This document shows positions 41,301 through 50,479 of a stretch of DNA of 64,000 nt, one piece after another; within the stretch, counting starts at the first letter, position 1; each line of letters begins with the position of its first letter. Location of the stretch: the NCBI RefSeq assembly GCF_015767265.1, contig NZ_JADPIB010000002.1, positions 183,688 through 247,687 on the forward strand. The letters are read 5' to 3'. The notes beneath the pieces were generated by a model. It was not told the DNA's origin. It was given only the letters and a program-made list of their open reading frames with translations, and searched no databases. A program made the translations under genes and the position numbers. This DNA is from Aureivirga marina. Lineage in GTDB: Bacteria; Bacteroidota; Bacteroidia; Flavobacteriales; Flavobacteriaceae.

Positions 41301-41663
41301 ATGAAAAGAACATTACTTTTACTTATATTAATTTTTGCAACTGCAACTTTCACTTTTGCACAAGGTGATAGAAGTGATGTTGTACAAAATTTATCTATAA
41401 ATCCACCAACTATTTCTAAAGTTGTTGCTTCTCCAAATCCATTGGCAGATAAGACAACTATTACCTTTCATACATCAAAACGCCAAAAGGTGGAGTTTAT
41501 TGTGAAAAATCTATTAGGTAGAACTGTTTACAGAGAGACAGTTCAAACTAACGAAGGAACAAATAGAATACCTTTCTATAAAGACGATTTGAAATCAGGA
41601 GTTTATCTTTATACTTTAAAAACTTCTGACCAATCGGTTTCAAAAAGAATTATCATTAAATAA
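41301..41663 (+). CDS. Minimal T9SS type A sorting-domain protein
   Basis: The 120-residue protein consists of a Sec signal peptide (MKRTLLLLILIFATATFTFAQ, cleavage near 21), a short linker (22-39) and what looks like an entire type A C-terminal sorting domain: VVASPNPLADKTTITFHTS, VEFIVKNLLGRTVYRET, GTNRIPFYKDDLKSGVYLYTLKTSD and QSVSKRIIIK at the very end. There is no passenger domain. Type IX secretion normally uses this domain to carry large cargo through the outer membrane. It overlaps rnz by one base (TAATG) and follows the STAS-like gene by 26. Confidence 0.85.
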   Translation: MKRTLLLLILIFATATFTFAQGDRSDVVQNLSINPPTISKVVASPNPLADKTTITFHTSKRQKVEFIVKNLLGRTVYRETVQTNEGTNRIPFYKDDLKSGVYLYTLKTSDQSVSKRIIIK

Positions 41664-42583
41664 TGAGTTTAAAACTTACGATATTAGGATGCCATTCTGC
41701 AACTCCAAAAGTAGAATCGCATCCTACTTCTCAATTACTTGAAATAAAAAATCATTCTTTTCTTATTGACTGCGGCGAAGGAACTCAAGTTCAACTTAGA
41801 AAATACGGAGTCAAATTCACTAAAATAAATCACATTTTTATTTCCCATCTTCATGGAGACCATTTCTATGGTTTAGTTGGTTTAATTTCAACATTTAGTC
41901 TATTAAATAGAAGAACTGAATTACATGTTTATGGACCAAAAGGAATTAAAGAATTAATTACTTTACAACTTAAAATGTCTGATTCTTGGACTAATTTTTT
42001 ACTGATTTTTCACGAATTAGAAAGTAAGGAAAGTGAATTAATTTTTGAAGATAAAAAAGTCGAAGTTTATACAATACCTCTAAAACATAGAATTTATGCT
42101 AATGGTTTTCTTTTTAAAGAAAAAACAAATGAAGAGCGTAAATTAAATATGAATGAAATTAAAAAACATCGTGAAATTGAGGTTTGCGATTATCATAATT
42201 TAAAACGTGGACGAGATTTTACATTTGAAAATGGAGAAATAATTTCTAATGCAAAACTAACTTTTGATCCTCCAAAAAATCTAAGTTACGCTTTTTGCAG
42301 TGATACAATGTACTTCCCTTCTATTGTATCAATTATTAAAAATGTGGATTTATTATACCATGAATCTACTTTTCTAAAAAAAGACGAAGAAATCGCTAAA
42401 AAAACAAAACATTCTACAGCAGAACAAGCTTCTCTTATTGCAAAAGATGCAGAAGTTAATCAACTAATTTTAGGACATTATTCTGGAAGATATAAAGATT
42501 TAGAATTATTTAAAAAAGAGGCACAAGAAAATTTTGAAAATGTCATCTTGGCAGAAACAGGAAAAGTAATTGAATTAAAGTAA
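41663..42583 (+). CDS. rnz: Ribonuclease Z
   Basis: The 306-residue metallo-beta-lactamase enzyme trims tRNA 3' ends. The zinc motif HLHGDH (residues 62-67) is intact, with further ligands in LGHYSGRYKD and the DTMYFPSIV region. PKGIKELI and HSTAEQASLIAKDAEVNQLILGHYSGRY are typical of RNase Z. Its start overlaps the T9SS gene stop by one base, suggesting coupled translation. Its end overlaps the convergent epimerase gene by nine bases. Confidence 0.95.
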   Translation: MSLKLTILGCHSATPKVESHPTSQLLEIKNHSFLIDCGEGTQVQLRKYGVKFTKINHIFISHLHGDHFYGLVGLISTFSLLNRRTELHVYGPKGIKELITLQLKMSDSWTNFLLIFHELESKESELIFEDKKVEVYTIPLKHRIYANGFLFKEKTNEERKLNMNEIKKHREIEVCDYHNLKRGRDFTFENGEIISNAKLTFDPPKNLSYAFCSDTMYFPSIVSIIKNVDLLYHESTFLKKDEEIAKKTKHSTAEQASLIAKDAEVNQLILGHYSGRYKDLELFKKEAQENFENVILAETGKVIELK

Positions 42584-43480
42584 ATTATTCAAAGCCTTTT
42601 CAGAAGTTTTAAAATCGAATTTAAATCCAGACGCTAAAATTTTATCTGCGGAAATTTTACTACCTTTTAAAACTAAATCACTCATTTCCCCTAAAGCAAG
42701 TCGTAAAACAAAACTTGGTACATTTGGAAAGAAATAAGGTTTGTTTAACTTCTCTGCAATCTCTTTATTAAAATCATTTGAAGTGATAAATTCTGGAGCT
42801 ACTGCATTAAAACTTCCATGTAAATTCGTATTTTCTAAAAGAAAGACATACATTTTACATAAATCATCTATATGAATCCAAGGAAAATATTGTTTTCCAT
42901 TTCCTAAAGCAGATCCAACTCCCATTTTAATAGGTTTCATTATTTTTTCCAAAGCTCCTCCACTTTCACTCAAAACCACTCCAGTTCTCACACAAACAGT
43001 GCGAATTCCTAATTTTTCAAAAGGATGAATTGCTTTTTCCCAAAGTGTACAGCAAGTTCCAAGAAAATCTTTTGCAGGTAAATCATTTTCCATAAAAATA
43101 TGGTCAGAAGTAATGGAACCATAATATCCAATTCCAGAAGCAGAAATTATAGTTTTCACTTTATTTGGAAATTTTTTAAACGTATCATATAAAAAATTTG
43201 CTGTTTTCACACGACTATCTATAATTTCCGCTTTTCTTTTATGTGTCCATTTTTTATCTGCAATTCCGCAACCTGCCAAATGAATAATAACTGTAATTTC
43301 TCTTAGCATCTCTTCATTTTCAATTTCATTCTTTTCAATATTCCAATAAATTGTCTGATATTCAGAAACAGCATTTTTATTTCTTGTTAAAATATAAATC
43401 TCATGGCCTTTTTCACTTAAAAGCTTTGCCAAACGATTTCCGATAAGTCCTGTTCCTCCAGTAATTACAATTTTTTCCAT
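42575..43480 (-). CDS. TIGR01777 epimerase family protein (YfcH-like SDR)
   Basis: The 301-residue protein is an extended SDR-type sugar epimerase-like protein: IVITGGTGLIGNRLAKLLSEKGHEI at the N-terminus (NAD loop GGTGLIG), HLAGCGIADKKWTHKRKAEI, SASGIGYYG and RTGVVLSESGGALEKI with GSALGNGKQYFPWIHIDDLC, which is the TIGR01777/YfcH and SulA-neighbour family. Its substrate is unknown. It starts 22 bases after the methyltransferase gene and both are probably cotranscribed. Confidence 0.88.
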   Translation of the reverse strand: MEKIVITGGTGLIGNRLAKLLSEKGHEIYILTRNKNAVSEYQTIYWNIEKNEIENEEMLREITVIIHLAGCGIADKKWTHKRKAEIIDSRVKTANFLYDTFKKFPNKVKTIISASGIGYYGSITSDHIFMENDLPAKDFLGTCCTLWEKAIHPFEKLGIRTVCVRTGVVLSESGGALEKIMKPIKMGVGSALGNGKQYFPWIHIDDLCKMYVFLLENTNLHGSFNAVAPEFITSNDFNKEIAEKLNKPYFFPNVPSFVLRLALGEMSDLVLKGSKISADKILASGFKFDFKTSEKALNNLL

Positions 43481-43502
43481 TAAAAAAAATAAAATTTATA
43501 GC

Positions 43503-44255
43503 TTATTTTATTGCTTTGATTAAAATATCGTACGGATATGCAATATACTCTTCCCAATATTTCTCACCAAATTTTTCTTTTCCCTCTTCTGAGATTGTTA
43601 AAGAAATCCATTTAAATGATTTAAATCCTACATCTCTAAAAGCCTTTTCATAAACTCTTGGATCCATAAAATAATCTGTGATAAAAATCCTTCCATGTTG
43701 ATCTGGAATTATCTCAATATTTACTGGGCTTCCATTAGAATAATCATCTTCTTTAATAGAAATATCAATTTTATAATTTTTATATCGATCTCGAATATAT
43801 CCTTTATGATGAAAATTAAAAGTACAACTTAAGAAAATTCCATCTTCCTTTAAATTTTTATAAATAACCTCAGCAATTGTTCGAACTTCTTCTTCAGATT
43901 TTGCATGATTTAAAAGAAAAATAGAAGTTATAATATCAAATTCATCTAATTTTTCTAAATCTTTCACATCCTTTTCTATAAATTCAATATTTTGAACACC
44001 TAACATTTCTTTTTTACGATTTGCTAGTTTAATCATTCGAGGAGAAATATCTACTCCAACAATTTTTTCCGCTTCTTTTTTTTGAAATAGAAAAGCATAA
44101 TGTCCTGTTCGACAAGCTAAGTCCAAAATCTTTTTTCCTTTCAAATTTCCTAAGTGCATTAAAATTGAAGGTTCTTCCACATATTTTCTGGTGGGAATTT
44201 CAAGCGAGAAATCATACATGATTTCCAACTCTTCTTCATTTGGTATTTTTTTCAT
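43503..44255 (-). CDS. Class I SAM-dependent methyltransferase
   Basis: The 250-residue protein has the Rossmann-type methyltransferase fold: KKILDLACRTGHYAFLFQKKEAEKIVGVDISPRMIKLANRK (motif I D-L-A-C-R-T-G-H near residues 40-48, with Cys-Arg-Thr instead of the common C-G-T-G), and IITSIFLLNHAKSEEEVRTI. A C-terminal half follows with FNFHHKGYIRDRYKNYKI and an aromatic-rich end. It resembles uncharacterised methyltransferases acting on small molecules; the substrate is not recognisable. It starts an operon with the epimerase gene. Confidence 0.84.
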   Translation of the reverse strand: MKKIPNEEELEIMYDFSLEIPTRKYVEEPSILMHLGNLKGKKILDLACRTGHYAFLFQKKEAEKIVGVDISPRMIKLANRKKEMLGVQNIEFIEKDVKDLEKLDEFDIITSIFLLNHAKSEEEVRTIAEVIYKNLKEDGIFLSCTFNFHHKGYIRDRYKNYKIDISIKEDDYSNGSPVNIEIIPDQHGRIFITDYFMDPRVYEKAFRDVGFKSFKWISLTISEEGKEKFGEKYWEEYIAYPYDILIKAIK

Positions 44256-44323
44256 TTTTTAAGTTTTATATTCTATTTCTCTAAAATACTCATATTAATG
44301 TTATTAACCTAGATTATAAAACC

Positions 44324-44355
44324 AAAAAAACCTACTAAAAATAGTAGGTTTTTAA
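44324..44355 (-). terminator. Terminator of the fad operon
   Basis: AAAAACCTACTA (44326-44337) and TAGTAGGTTTTT (44342-44353) form a 12-bp stem with loop AAAA; the A run becomes a U tail for the leftward transcript. Confidence 0.85.
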
Positions 44356-44399
44356 ATTCAAAACTTAAACTTTTGATAAAATAAATCAAAATCTAATTC

Positions 44400-46196
44400 T
44401 TAAAAACAATATTTATTTTCTTTAATTAATTTTTCTGCTATTTGTTTCTGTAAAGCAAAAATATTTGGTTCATTTACATATTTCGTAAAACGTTTTAATC
44501 CTAATAATAAAAGACGTAAATCATCTCCTTCAGCAAAAGAAATTATAGCTTCTCTTCCACTTCGTTTTGTAACTTCTACGGTGTGGAATAAATTAATTTT
44601 AGCCATCGCAATTTCTGCATCGTAATTTTTATCTGGATTATTTTTTATCGCTTTTTCTGTTCTTAAAATGGTAGACTCAGATATGAAAATTGCCATCATA
44701 ATATCTGCTGCGGCCATTAAAATCTGTTGTTGTTCTTCTAGTTCCATTCCAAAAGTTTCAACAGCTTTTCCTGCAACCATTAAATAAGCTTTTTTCAATT
44801 TACCTAAAATCTCTTTTTCTTCTGAAAAAAGCTCTGCATAATCAGGAACATCAAAAGAAGGTATTTCTAAAAGTTCATTTGCAACATTCATTGCTGGTCC
44901 CATCAAATCAACTTCTCCTTTCATTGCTTTTTTCAGCAACATTCCAACAGTTAACATTCGATTGATTTCATTTGTACCCTCATAAATTCTAGCAATTCTA
45001 GCATCACGCCAAGCAGATTCCATCGGTGTGTCTTCAGAGAATCCCATTCCTCCAAGAATCTGAATTCCTTCATCTGTAATATATTGAATTGCTTCCGAAG
45101 CATAAACTTTTAACATTGCACATTCAATTGCATATTCTTCAGCGCCTTTTAATTCTGCTTCTTGATGTGATTTTCCTTCTGCGATTAAGCTGTCGATTTT
45201 ATCTTGAATATATTTTCCAGTTCTATAAATTCCACATTCACTAGCATATGACTGTGTTGCCATTTCTGCTATTTTCTGTTGAATTGCTCCAAAATTTGCA
45301 ATTGCAGTTTTAAACTGTTTTCTTTCATTTGCATAATTTACAGCATTTGTTATAGTTCTTCTTCCAGCTTCAAGAGTTGCAACAGCCAATTTTATTCTTC
45401 CAATATTTAAAGAATTTAAAGCAATTTTAAATCCTTTATTTCTTTCTGAAAGCATATTTTCAACAGGTACTCTTGTCTCACTAAAGAAAACTTGTCTAGT
45501 TGAAGATGCACGGATTCCTAATTTATGTTCTTCTTCTCCTAATGTAATTCCATTCGGATTTTCAGAATCATATTCGATAATAAAAGCAGAAAGATTTTTA
45601 TCATCTTCTATTCTTGCAAAAACAATCATCACATGACAAAAACCTGCATTGGAAATCCACATTTTTTGTCCAGTAATTGTATAAAACGTTCCATCTTCAG
45701 ATAAAACAGCCTTTGTTTTACCTGAATTTGCATCACTTCCCGAATCTGGTTCCGTCAGACAATAAGAACCAAACCATTCTCCAGATGCTAATTTTGGAAC
45801 GTATTTTTGTTTTTGTTCTTCTGTACCATATAAAATGATTGGCATTGTTCCAATTCCAGTATGTGCTCCAAAAGCAGTTCCAAAAGAACCTGTTGCACCA
45901 GAAATATAATCACAAACCAAAAGTGTTGAAATGAAATTCATTCCCAAACCTCCATATTCTTCAGGAACAGAAACTCCTAAAAAACCTAATTCTCCTGCCT
46001 TTTCCATACATTCTTTTGTGAATGTATAATCTTTATTTTCAAAACGATTTTTATTTGGCCAAAGTTCTCTATCAACAAACTCTGATACTGCCTCTTTCAT
46101 CATTTTTTGTTCTTCAGTAAATTCATCTACTGTAAATATGTCGTCTATTTGAGATTCTTTAATAAGATATTCTCCACCTTTGATAATGCCACTCAT
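44400..46196 (-). CDS. Acyl-CoA dehydrogenase (long form)
   Basis: The 598-residue FAD enzyme carries out the first oxidation of acyl-CoA to enoyl-CoA in beta-oxidation. The ACAD core runs from about residue 25 to 420: EEYGGLGMNF, CLTEPDSGSDANSGKTKAVLS (flavin site), GQKMWISNAGFCHVMIVF, GIRASSTRQVFFSETRVPVENML and the RIYEGTNEINRML block, whose Glu is the likely base. The extra C-terminal 180 residues are a helical extension like those of long-chain/VLCAD-type enzymes. It is the last gene of the marR-fadB-fadA-acd operon (30 bases after fadA). Confidence 0.93.
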   Translation of the reverse strand: MSGIIKGGEYLIKESQIDDIFTVDEFTEEQKMMKEAVSEFVDRELWPNKNRFENKDYTFTKECMEKAGELGFLGVSVPEEYGGLGMNFISTLLVCDYISGATGSFGTAFGAHTGIGTMPIILYGTEEQKQKYVPKLASGEWFGSYCLTEPDSGSDANSGKTKAVLSEDGTFYTITGQKMWISNAGFCHVMIVFARIEDDKNLSAFIIEYDSENPNGITLGEEEHKLGIRASSTRQVFFSETRVPVENMLSERNKGFKIALNSLNIGRIKLAVATLEAGRRTITNAVNYANERKQFKTAIANFGAIQQKIAEMATQSYASECGIYRTGKYIQDKIDSLIAEGKSHQEAELKGAEEYAIECAMLKVYASEAIQYITDEGIQILGGMGFSEDTPMESAWRDARIARIYEGTNEINRMLTVGMLLKKAMKGEVDLMGPAMNVANELLEIPSFDVPDYAELFSEEKEILGKLKKAYLMVAGKAVETFGMELEEQQQILMAAADIMMAIFISESTILRTEKAIKNNPDKNYDAEIAMAKINLFHTVEVTKRSGREAIISFAEGDDLRLLLLGLKRFTKYVNEPNIFALQKQIAEKLIKENKYCF

Positions 46197-46226
46197 GATA
46201 AATATTTTTTAGGTTTTGAAAAGTTT

Positions 46227-47411
46227 TTATTCTAATAATTCATAAATTCCTGCGGCTCCTTGCCCAGTTCCTACACACATTGTAACCATTCCGTACTTAT
46301 TCTTTCTACGTTTCATTTCGTTAAAAAGTTGTACAGAAAGTTTAGCTCCCGTACATCCAAGTGGATGTCCTAAAGCGATTGCTCCTCCATTAACATTGAC
46401 AATATCTGGATTCACTCCTAATTCTCTAATAACAGCTAAAGATTGTGAAGCAAAAGCTTCATTTAATTCAATTAAATCTATATCATTTAAAGACATATTA
46501 GCTATTTTCAATGCTTTTGGAATTGCTTTTAATGGTCCAATTCCCATAATACTTGGTGGAACACCAGCAGCAGCATAAGAAACCATTCTTGCAATTGGTT
46601 TTAATCCCAATTCATTAACCATTTCTTCACTCATTACTAAAGCAAAAGCAGCTCCATCACTCATTTGTGAAGAATTTCCAGCAGTCACACTTCCTCCTTG
46701 AGCAAAAACAGGACGAAGTTTGTGTAAAGCCTCAATAGAAGTGTCTTTTCTCGGACCTTCATCTATTTCCATTGTATATTTTTTCGTTTGTCTTTTATCA
46801 GAGCTATCAATAAAAATTTGTTCAATGGTAATTGGTGCAATTTCATCAACAAATTTTCCTTCTTTTAATGCATTTAAAGCCTTTTGATGTGAATTAAAAG
46901 CAAATAAATCTTGATCTTCTCTGGAAACATTGTATTTCTTAGCAACAGCTTCTGCTGTTAATCCCATTCCCCAATAATAATCTTCATGACCTTCTTTTGC
47001 TGCTTTATAATCTGGAACAGGCTTATAACCTCCCATTGGAATAAAACTCATACTTTCTGCTCCTCCAGCAATGATACAATCCGCATAACCAGATTGAATT
47101 TTAGAAACAGCCAAACTGATTGTTTCCAAACCTGAAGCACAATATCTATTTACTGTCATTCCAGGAACATCATCAATATCTAACCCCATTAAAGAAACTA
47201 ATCTTCCCATATTCAGACCTTGTTCTGCTTCTGGCATTGCATTTCCAACAATCACATCGTCAATTCTTTTCTTATCTAATTCAGGAACTTTACTCAATAA
47301 ATATTGAATTGTTTCTGCAGCCAATTCATCAGGTCGTTTAAATCGAAACAAACCTCTAGGAGCTTTTCCAACGGCTGTTCTATATGCTTTTACTATATAT
47401 GCAGTTTTCAT
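46227..47411 (-). CDS. fadA: Acetyl-CoA C-acyltransferase (3-ketoacyl-CoA thiolase)
   Basis: The 394-residue thiolase cuts 3-ketoacyl-CoA to acetyl-CoA and a shortened acyl-CoA. The nucleophilic Cys91 is in NRYCASGLETI; His349 in GGAIALGHPLGCTGA and Cys379 in MCVGTGQGAAGI complete the active site. The start MKTAYIVKAYRTAVGKAPRG is normal for FadA-type thiolases. It follows the hydratase/dehydrogenase gene by 15 bases, so the two subunits of the trifunctional complex are made together. Confidence 0.95.
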   Translation of the reverse strand: MKTAYIVKAYRTAVGKAPRGLFRFKRPDELAAETIQYLLSKVPELDKKRIDDVIVGNAMPEAEQGLNMGRLVSLMGLDIDDVPGMTVNRYCASGLETISLAVSKIQSGYADCIIAGGAESMSFIPMGGYKPVPDYKAAKEGHEDYYWGMGLTAEAVAKKYNVSREDQDLFAFNSHQKALNALKEGKFVDEIAPITIEQIFIDSSDKRQTKKYTMEIDEGPRKDTSIEALHKLRPVFAQGGSVTAGNSSQMSDGAAFALVMSEEMVNELGLKPIARMVSYAAAGVPPSIMGIGPLKAIPKALKIANMSLNDIDLIELNEAFASQSLAVIRELGVNPDIVNVNGGAIALGHPLGCTGAKLSVQLFNEMKRRKNKYGMVTMCVGTGQGAAGIYELLE

Positions 47412-47426
47412 TTTTCAACTTAAATT

Positions 47427-49832
47427 TTAATTACGTAATGGCTTTCCAGTTTTCAATGTATGTTGAATACGTTCCAATGTTTTCTTTTCAGTCAGAAGTG
47501 AAAGGAAAGCTTCTCTTTCTAGATTTAATAAATATTGTTCTGAAACTTTCGATTTTTCAGATAAATCTCCTCCAGACATTACATAAGCAAGTTTATTTGC
47601 AATCAATTTGTCATGTTCTGATGCAAAATTTCCTTTTTGTAAACTATCTGTTCCAACCAAAAACATTCCCAAAGCTTGCTGTCCTAAAACCTCTACTTTT
47701 TCTGGAACTGGCTGTGTATATCCATCTTCTAGCATTTGCAAAGCATAACGTTTTGCAGTTGCTAACTGTCTATCTTTATTTACGACAATAACATCTTTAT
47801 CTTTTTGGATATAATTAAAATCTTGCGCCTCATAAGCGGAAGTAGCAACTTTTGCCATCGCAATGTTGATGAAACTTTCTCTTAAACGATTTAATTGAAC
47901 ATCGTCTTTTTGAAATAATTCTGTTGTTCTACGAACCATTTCTTTGGTTCCTCCTCCAGCTGGAATTAATCCTACTCCAAATTCAACTAAACCTATATAA
48001 GTTTCCGCAGCTGCAACAACTTTATCAGCATGTAATGTCAATTCACATCCTCCTCCAAGTGTCATTCCATGTGGCGCAACAATTGTTGGAATGGAAGAAT
48101 AACGAAGACGCATTACAGTATTTTGAAAGAATCGAATGCTATAATCTAATTCATCATATTCTTGTTCGATAGCCATCATAAAAGCCATTGCTAGATTTGC
48201 TCCTACAGAAAAATGTTGCGCTTGATTTCCTAAGATAACTGCTTCATATTCTGTTTCTGCTAAATCAATTGCTTTATTAATTCCTTGTAAAACTCCAGCT
48301 CCAAGAGTATTCATTTTTGAACGGAATTCTACATTCAAAACTCCATCTCCTAAATGTTGGATTTGCGCTTCTTTGTTTTCCCAAATCGTTTTAGTTTCTC
48401 TAATGTTATTTAAGATTAAGAAACCTTCTTGACTTGTATTTTTTTGGTAAGTTTTTGATTTAATATCATAGTATTTCTTTTCACCATTTTCTACTTTATA
48501 GAAAGAAAAAATACCAGAAGCTAACATATCATTTACCCAATTATTTGGTGTAAATCCCTCTTCTTTCATCCAAGCTAAAGATTTTTCTACACCAACAGCA
48601 TCCCAAATTTCAAAAGGGCCATCTTCCCACCCAAATCCAGCTTTTACAGCATCATCAATTCGATAAAGTTCATCTGAAATCTCAGGAATCCTATTTGAAA
48701 CATACGCAAATAACATCGCTAATGTTTTTCTAAAAAACTCTCCAGCTTTATCTTTTCCTTTTACTAAAATTGGAAATCTTTCTAAAACATTATCAATGTT
48801 TTTTGTTAGTTCAAGAGTTGCAAATTTTGCAGATTTTTTAGGACGATATTCTAACGTATTTAAATCTAAAGATAGAATCTCTTTTTTTCCTTTTTCATTG
48901 GTTACTTTCTTATAAAATCCTTGTTTTGTTTTTGATCCTAAAAGATTTTTCTCTAGCATTTCATGAATGAATTCAGGCACTTCAAATAAATTTGCCATTT
49001 CATCATTTTTCACATTATCTGCAATTCCTTTAATAGTATGCACCAAAGTATCTAAACCTACAACATCAACTGTTCGGAAAGTTGCTGATTTTGGACGGCC
49101 AATTAAAGGACCAGTTAGTTTATCAACTTCTTCAATTGTCAAATTTAAATCTTTCACCACTTTCAGAATACTCATAATTCCGAAAACTCCGATTCGATTT
49201 CCAATAAATGCTGGTGTATCTTTGGCTAAAACAGAAGTTTTCCCTAAAAATTTATCTCCATAATGCATTAAGAAATCTACAATTTCTGGTTTACATTTTG
49301 GGCTAGGAACAACTTCAAATAAGCGTAAATATCTCGGGGGGTTGAAAAAGTGCGTTACAGCAAAATGTTCTTGAAAATCTTCACTTCTTCCTTGACTCAT
49401 TAAATGAATCGGAATTCCAGAAGTATTTGAAGTAACAATCGTTCCTTTCTTTCTGTGTTTTTCTATTTGATCAAAAACAATATTTTTGATTTTTAATTGC
49501 TCTGTTACCACCTCAATAATCCAATCAACTTCTGCAATTTTATGCATATCGTCTTCTGTGTTTCCAGTTTCGATTCGACTTGCAAAAGATTTATGATAAA
49601 TCGGAGATGGGTTTGATTTTAAAGCATTTTTTAAATGCTCATTTACGATTCTGTTTCGAACAGATTTATCTTCCAAAGATTGTCCTTTTTTCTTTTCAAT
49701 CTCGGTAAGTTCTCTCGGAACTATATCCAACAATAACACTTGCACGCCAATATTGGCAAAGTGACAAGCAATTCCTGATCCCATTATTCCTGATCCTATA
49801 ATTGCAACTTTCTTTATAGATCTTTTTTTCAT
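47427..49832 (-). CDS. 3-hydroxyacyl-CoA dehydrogenase/enoyl-CoA hydratase fusion
   Basis: The 801-residue protein has the dehydrogenase at the N-terminus (VAIIGSGIMGSGIACHFANIGVQVLLLDI as NAD loop; HFFNPPRYLRLFEVVPSP; the catalytic His in that block, residues 1-430) and the crotonase-like hydratase at the C-terminus (ILGNQAQHFSVGANLAMAFM, PHGMTLGGGCELTLHADKVVAAAETYIGLVEFGVGLIPAGGGTKEM, about 520-690). This order is the reverse of E. coli FadB and is usual in flavobacteria. It carries out the second and third steps of beta-oxidation. It lies 36 bases after the MarR gene. Confidence 0.93.
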   Translation of the reverse strand: MKKRSIKKVAIIGSGIMGSGIACHFANIGVQVLLLDIVPRELTEIEKKKGQSLEDKSVRNRIVNEHLKNALKSNPSPIYHKSFASRIETGNTEDDMHKIAEVDWIIEVVTEQLKIKNIVFDQIEKHRKKGTIVTSNTSGIPIHLMSQGRSEDFQEHFAVTHFFNPPRYLRLFEVVPSPKCKPEIVDFLMHYGDKFLGKTSVLAKDTPAFIGNRIGVFGIMSILKVVKDLNLTIEEVDKLTGPLIGRPKSATFRTVDVVGLDTLVHTIKGIADNVKNDEMANLFEVPEFIHEMLEKNLLGSKTKQGFYKKVTNEKGKKEILSLDLNTLEYRPKKSAKFATLELTKNIDNVLERFPILVKGKDKAGEFFRKTLAMLFAYVSNRIPEISDELYRIDDAVKAGFGWEDGPFEIWDAVGVEKSLAWMKEEGFTPNNWVNDMLASGIFSFYKVENGEKKYYDIKSKTYQKNTSQEGFLILNNIRETKTIWENKEAQIQHLGDGVLNVEFRSKMNTLGAGVLQGINKAIDLAETEYEAVILGNQAQHFSVGANLAMAFMMAIEQEYDELDYSIRFFQNTVMRLRYSSIPTIVAPHGMTLGGGCELTLHADKVVAAAETYIGLVEFGVGLIPAGGGTKEMVRRTTELFQKDDVQLNRLRESFINIAMAKVATSAYEAQDFNYIQKDKDVIVVNKDRQLATAKRYALQMLEDGYTQPVPEKVEVLGQQALGMFLVGTDSLQKGNFASEHDKLIANKLAYVMSGGDLSEKSKVSEQYLLNLEREAFLSLLTEKKTLERIQHTLKTGKPLRN

Positions 49833-49868
49833 AAAATGGTTATTATAAGGTGATAAGTTTTTCTTTTG

Positions 49869-50309
49869 TTATTCATCGAAAATTAATTTATCCACAATCA
49901 ATCGATTGATTTCTTCTGAAACTTCAAAAAAAGTTTTCAGTTTTTCCATCGGAATGTGTTCTTTGATTGTGTCATTAAATTTTAAAACATAGGTTTTGGA
50001 AAGTTCTCTTTTTTCCATTCCAAAATCTGTTAATTTAATTAAAACACTTCTTTTATCTTTTGGATTTTTTTCTCTAAAAATTAAACCTTTTGCTTCCATA
50101 TCTTTTAAAGTTCTAGAAAGACTTGTAGGTTCCATTCCTAATTTAGGACCCAAATCCGTTGAGCGTGTTCCATTTTTTTTGTCAATACTCAGCATCACGA
50201 AAGCTGTTGTCATTGTAGTATCATACTTCGAAGCCTGTTCATTATACATCTTACAAAGTGACTGCCAAGTGGTTCTGAGACAGTAATCAATCGTTTCTTC
50301 TTTTCGCAT
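49869..50309 (-). CDS. MarR family regulator of the fad operon
   Basis: The 146-residue winged-helix protein matches MarR: MTTAFVMLSIDKKNGTRSTDLGPKLGMEPTSLSRTLKDMEAKGLIFREKNPKDKRSVLIKLTDFG (in pieces, about residues 34-100), with the DKRS wing. As first gene of the beta-oxidation operon it probably represses it and releases DNA on binding an acyl-CoA. Its promoter holds a 30-base near-palindrome. The -7 element ends only six bases before the ATG, so the mRNA is expected to be nearly leaderless. Confidence 0.9.
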   Translation of the reverse strand: MRKEETIDYCLRTTWQSLCKMYNEQASKYDTTMTTAFVMLSIDKKNGTRSTDLGPKLGMEPTSLSRTLKDMEAKGLIFREKNPKDKRSVLIKLTDFGMEKRELSKTYVLKFNDTIKEHIPMEKLKTFFEVSEEINRLIVDKLIFDE

Positions 50310-50314
50310 AGTTC

Positions 50315-50355
50315 CAAATATAATAAAAAATTACTATGCAAGCATAATAATTTTT
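50315..50355 (-). promoter_or_regulatory. fad operon promoter overlaid by a long palindrome
   Basis: On the minus strand -7 TATATTTG is at 50322-50315 and TTG at 50341-50339. The palindrome TATGCAAGCATA (50335-50346) extends to arms AAAAATTA (50326-50333) and TAATTTTT (50348-50355) with one mismatched pair (50334/50347). The -33 TTG is at its centre, so binding would block RNA polymerase. Confidence 0.7.
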
Positions 50356-50443
50356 CTATAAGAATTTAATAAAGTTTAAAATACAATTCTAAAAAATTGC
50401 AAAATACTTAAAAATACTAAAATCATTTTTCATATCACATTAA

Positions 50444-50469
50444 TTTTCTATTTTTAGGAAAATAGAAAA
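50444..50469 (+). promoter_or_regulatory. Inverted repeat before the KAS III gene
   Basis: TTTTCTATTTT (50444-50454) and AAAATAGAAAA (50459-50469) are exact complements with a four-base centre TAGG, ten bases before the ATG at 50480. A -7-like TATTTTTA lies within it. It may be an operator or a short hairpin in the leader. Confidence 0.5.
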
Positions 50470-50479
50470 AACGAAGCCT

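Noticed and set aside
41301..41663. Fragment of a larger T9SS cargo gene
   Set aside because: The frame has its own signal peptide and start, and no passenger sequence is found in any frame upstream, where an intact STAS-like gene lies.
46396..48172. Open frames of 60-135 codons on the plus strand opposite fadA and the fadB-like gene
   Set aside because: They are shadows of well-supported leftward beta-oxidation genes, with no start signals or homology-like sequence.
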